Of a stretch of DNA of 7,937 nucleotides, positions 6,154-7,937 are shown in pieces. Position 1 is the stretch's first letter. Each line of letters starts with the position of its first letter. The position numbers were made by a program, and so were the translations under genes. Below the pieces are notes generated by a model, which worked only from the letters and a program-made list of their open reading frames with translations, was not told where the DNA came from and did not search any database. The stretch comes from Lachnospiraceae bacterium (GTDB taxonomy: Bacteria > Bacillota > Clostridia > Lachnospirales > Lachnospiraceae): NCBI GenBank assembly GCA_024695225.1, contig JAILIO010000057.1:1-7937 (forward strand). Reading direction: 5' to 3'.

Positions 6154-7299
6154 TCAGTTAACAACCACAGGCTCGTGTCCGGTAAAATAAAGGGTCGTTA
6201 CCTGTATATCGTTTACAGCTGTATACTGTCTGATCATTTCGACTGTCTTTTCATCGATCTTCTGCCTGGTTTCATCCGAATACAGGGCTGAATATACTTT
6301 CTCATCATCCCCGCACATTTCTTTCCAGCTGGGATCATAATCAGATCCATCCTGAACCCTGTCAAAAGATTTTACGGAATACCCGGAGGATTTCTTTACA
6401 AGATGAAGGACACCGCTGTTCTCCCCTCCGGCCACATTGTACAGTACCTTCCCCTGTTTTTTCAGGATCACATTCCAAAATGTTCCCCAGATCAAAGTCT
6501 CATCTCCCTTTTCCTCAGTCTTGAATATCACAGGAGATACGACATCTATCGAATTGCCGGACACTTCATACATTCCTGAACCTGAAAAATACTCAGTTAT
6601 AGCCTGTTCAACAGGATCATCCCCGGAATATGAATAAGCCGGCATCTCATCGCCATCATTTTCATCATCGCCGGATAAAAGGAAGGTTTCCCCGTAGGTG
6701 TAACCTATGCCTGTGGGGCCGGAAAGAGATGAGCAGAATCTGTATATGCCGGGAGACAGCATGCCGTAACTCCCTTTCCAGTCTATGTCAGTTTCTATCC
6801 TGTTGTCCTTGTCCAGGGTATAATTACCAAAAGCCGGAGCATCTGTTCCCGAACAGGCTATATCGCACCAGAAACAGTTGTCCTCATCGTAATGCTTTAT
6901 GGTATAGCTTCCATCTGTTGTAAAACGCCCTTCTTCCTCTCCCACCATCATCAGTGAAAGACTGATCCCTCCGGGAGTCTCTGAATACAGCAGTGCTGTG
7001 ACAGATTCCGGGAGTCCGGTCTCCTCAAGCTCTGCCGCAACTGCAGGAGCCATCTGTCCGGGGACGGTTTCAGAAACAGAAGTATCGGAAACTGCGTCTG
7101 TCTCTGAAGATCCGGAAGTGATCTCGCTCTGAACGGATACTCCGCCTGCACCCTCAGTTTCCACAGGCACCTGGCTTTCAGCCACAGTGGTGGAATTGCT
7201 CACCTGACCTGTGCTCTTTTCACCGCATCCGGAAAGAACTGAAACTGCAAGAACGAGAGAAACCGCGAAAGCAGTTGCTTTTTTTTCCACAGGGACCAT
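6154..7299 (-). CDS. Lipoprotein with Ig-like region, function unknown
   Basis: A 381-residue predicted lipoprotein. The signal peptide (1-24) ends in the lipobox V21-L-S-G-C25, with C25 the lipidated residue. Residues about 28-95 are a low-complexity Ser/Thr/Val/Glu linker. Residues about 95-208 (ending ...TDIDWKGSYGMLSPGIYRF...) resemble a bacterial Ig-like domain of the Big_14 type seen in many Lachnospiraceae surface proteins; this is from memory of the family pattern. An acidic spacer (209-228) follows. The C-terminal part (229-381) has SPVIFKTEEKGDETLIWGTFW and a GGENSGVLHL motif that I associate with uncharacterised Clostridia proteins. The start ATG 7297-7299 fits the lipoprotein signal and has GGAGG (7310-7314) 10 nt upstream; a longer frame to 7332 would overlap the upstream gene and spoil the signal peptide. 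The gene is only 5 nt after the SEC-C gene and is convergent with the channel gene, 21 nt from its stop. Confidence 0.85.
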   Translation of the reverse strand: MVPVEKKATAFAVSLVLAVSVLSGCGEKSTGQVSNSTTVAESQVPVETEGAGGVSVQSEITSGSSETDAVSDTSVSETVPGQMAPAVAAELEETGLPESVTALLYSETPGGISLSLMMVGEEEGRFTTDGSYTIKHYDEDNCFWCDIACSGTDAPAFGNYTLDKDNRIETDIDWKGSYGMLSPGIYRFCSSLSGPTGIGYTYGETFLLSGDDENDGDEMPAYSYSGDDPVEQAITEYFSGSGMYEVSGNSIDVVSPVIFKTEEKGDETLIWGTFWNVILKKQGKVLYNVAGGENSGVLHLVKKSSGYSVKSFDRVQDGSDYDPSWKEMCGDDEKVYSALYSDETRQKIDEKTVEMIRQYTAVNDIQVTTLYFTGHEPVVVN

Positions 7300-7304
7300 A
7301 TTTA

Positions 7305-7820
7305 TCAGACCTCCGTCTTTTTCATGCAGCATTTCTTATATTTCTTTCCGCTGCCGCAGGGGCAGGGATCATTGGGGTATATCTTGGCGCCCTGTCTCCT
7401 GACGGTATTTGAATTCTTCTGTTCCTTGTACAGTTCTTTTCTCCTGTCCTCGTCAAAGATATCATTCCACTGGGGAAGGTTGTAGAGCCAGGGAGCATCG
7501 GCAGCCACCATGTTCTTGTAAAGGCTTTCCTTGTCAAAGAGCATGGATACTTCAGTGTTCTCATCCATTTCCTCGATGGGATTCGGCGTCTTAAGGGAAT
7601 CATTTATCCCGTCGAGTATGCCTGTCATGATCATGATATCAAGCCCGAATCTGTCGGCAAGTTCTTTTACGGTACCCTTCACCTCTGTATCGGGATCTGC
7701 GAGAAGTTTTTCATAAACTCCCTTTTCCTTTTCAAAATAGTCTTTCCAAAGAGCATCGTACTCATTCTTCGGTGTCTGATCCGAATATGCTTTGTTTCTC
7801 CATTCTTCTAACAGTGACAT
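7305..7820 (-). CDS. SEC-C zinc-motif domain protein
   Basis: A 171-residue soluble protein. Residues 1-145 are charged and probably mostly helical and match nothing I can name. The C-terminus carries the SEC-C motif YPNDPCPCGSGKKYKKCC (148-165), with the four zinc ligands C153, C155, C164 and C165. In SecA this motif binds zinc and contacts SecB and the ribosome; in stand-alone proteins of this size its role is not established. The start ATG 7818-7820 has AGAGGA (7828-7833) 7 nt upstream. It is the first gene of a two-gene unit with the lipoprotein gene, and it is divergent from the gene starting at 7862. A minus-strand TATAAC (7847-7852) may be its -10 box. Confidence 0.88.
   Translation of the reverse strand: MSLLEEWRNKAYSDQTPKNEYDALWKDYFEKEKGVYEKLLADPDTEVKGTVKELADRFGLDIMIMTGILDGINDSLKTPNPIEEMDENTEVSMLFDKESLYKNMVAADAPWLYNLPQWNDIFDEDRRKELYKEQKNSNTVRRQGAKIYPNDPCPCGSGKKYKKCCMKKTEV
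7310..7314 (-). promoter_or_regulatory. Shine-Dalgarno GGAGG of the lipoprotein gene, inside the end of the SEC-C gene
   Basis: On the minus strand GGAGG sits in the last codons of the SEC-C gene (ACG GAG GTC TGA) and 10 nt before the lipoprotein ATG. This decides the start at 7299 and suggests translational coupling of the two genes. Confidence 0.75.
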
Positions 7821-7827
7821 GTCATTT

Positions 7828-7833
7828 TCCTCT
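7828..7833 (-). promoter_or_regulatory. Shine-Dalgarno AGAGGA of the SEC-C gene
   Basis: The minus strand reads AGAGGA followed by 7 nt and ATG at 7820. Spacing and sequence are normal and fix the start codon. Confidence 0.7.
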
Positions 7834-7846
7834 TTTCAGTATTTGA

Positions 7847-7854
7847 GTTATAAT
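7847..7854. promoter_or_regulatory. Overlapping divergent -10 boxes (TATAAT plus, TATAAC minus)
   Basis: The plus strand has TATAAT at 7849-7854, 7 nt before the ATG at 7862. The minus strand has TATAAC at 7847-7852, upstream of the SEC-C gene. They share the symmetric core TTATAA (7848-7853). Neither has a convincing -35 (plus TTTCCT at 7826-7831; minus TTATTG at 7870-7875). Confidence 0.4.
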
Positions 7855-7861
7855 CCAATTT

Positions 7862-7937
7862 ATGGAAATCAATAACAGCGATGACAATTATAACAAATGG
7901 ACAGGAAAAAGAATAGTCGCAGTCATTTCTCTTATAG
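7862..7937 (+). CDS. N-terminus of a small probable membrane protein, continues beyond window
   Basis: The frame from ATG 7862-7864 is open to the window end (25 codons). It begins with a short polar segment (MEINNSDDNYNKW) followed by TGKRIVAVISLI, the beginning of a hydrophobic helix. A polar lead followed by W-T-G-K-R-I and a membrane helix is a pattern I recall from small uncharacterised membrane proteins of Clostridia. There is no Shine-Dalgarno sequence, but TATAAT ends 7 nt before the ATG, so a leaderless transcript is possible. Divergent from the SEC-C gene. Function unknown. Confidence 0.55.
   Translation, partial: MEINNSDDNYNKWTGKRIVAVISLI

Noticed and set aside
7300..7332. 11-codon N-terminal extension of the lipoprotein
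   Set aside because: It overlaps the SEC-C gene and weakens the signal peptide, while GGAGG fits the ATG at 7299.

Overview
The window looks like chromosomal DNA of a mid-GC Clostridia-type Firmicute, most plausibly Lachnospiraceae-like. The reasons are protein style (an L,D-transpeptidase with long N-terminal region, a SEC-C protein, a lipoprotein with an Ig-like region, a TVP38-type membrane protein), frequent ATA/AGA/AGG codons, and Firmicute-like Shine-Dalgarno and sigma-A-like promoter sequences. This placement is inferred by eye. I see no rRNA, tRNA, CRISPR array, insertion sequence or phage gene.

Layout from left to right. (1) 1-412, minus strand: the N-terminal part of a TVP38/TMEM64 (VTT-domain) membrane protein that runs off the left edge. 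(2) 413-765: a gene-free stretch with a promoter for that gene and a GC-richer block of unknown origin. (3) 766-2238, minus: a membrane-anchored L,D-transpeptidase. (4) 2307-4646, minus: hypF, the carbamoyltransferase of [NiFe]-hydrogenase maturation, 68 bp upstream of the transpeptidase gene. (5) 4647-4758: a divergent promoter region. (6) 4759-6132, plus: the most striking gene, a six-TM voltage-gated-type K+ channel (filter TTGYGD) fused in one reading frame to a complete cyclase/kynurenine-formamidase-like metallohydrolase domain. (7) 6154-7299 and 7305-7820, minus: a two-gene unit, a SEC-C zinc-motif protein followed by a lipoprotein whose Shine-Dalgarno sequence lies inside the end of the first gene. 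(8) 7862-7937, plus: the start of a small membrane protein that runs off the right edge.

The genes do not form an obvious single pathway. The transpeptidase acts on the cell wall, the lipoprotein is surface-anchored, hypF matures hydrogenase, and the channel sits in the inner membrane. hypF and the channel-enzyme gene are divergent and share a 112-bp intergenic region. The hypF promoter and the TVP38 gene promoter share an exact 13-mer (TTTACTTTTGTGA), which hints at common regulation. The channel gene and the right-edge gene each have a TATAAT box only 6-7 nt before the ATG, so their transcripts may be leaderless.

The main candidate for an undescribed system is the channel-hydrolase fusion, a possible bacterial 'chanzyme' in which ion conduction and a cytosolic metal-dependent hydrolase are joined in one polypeptide.
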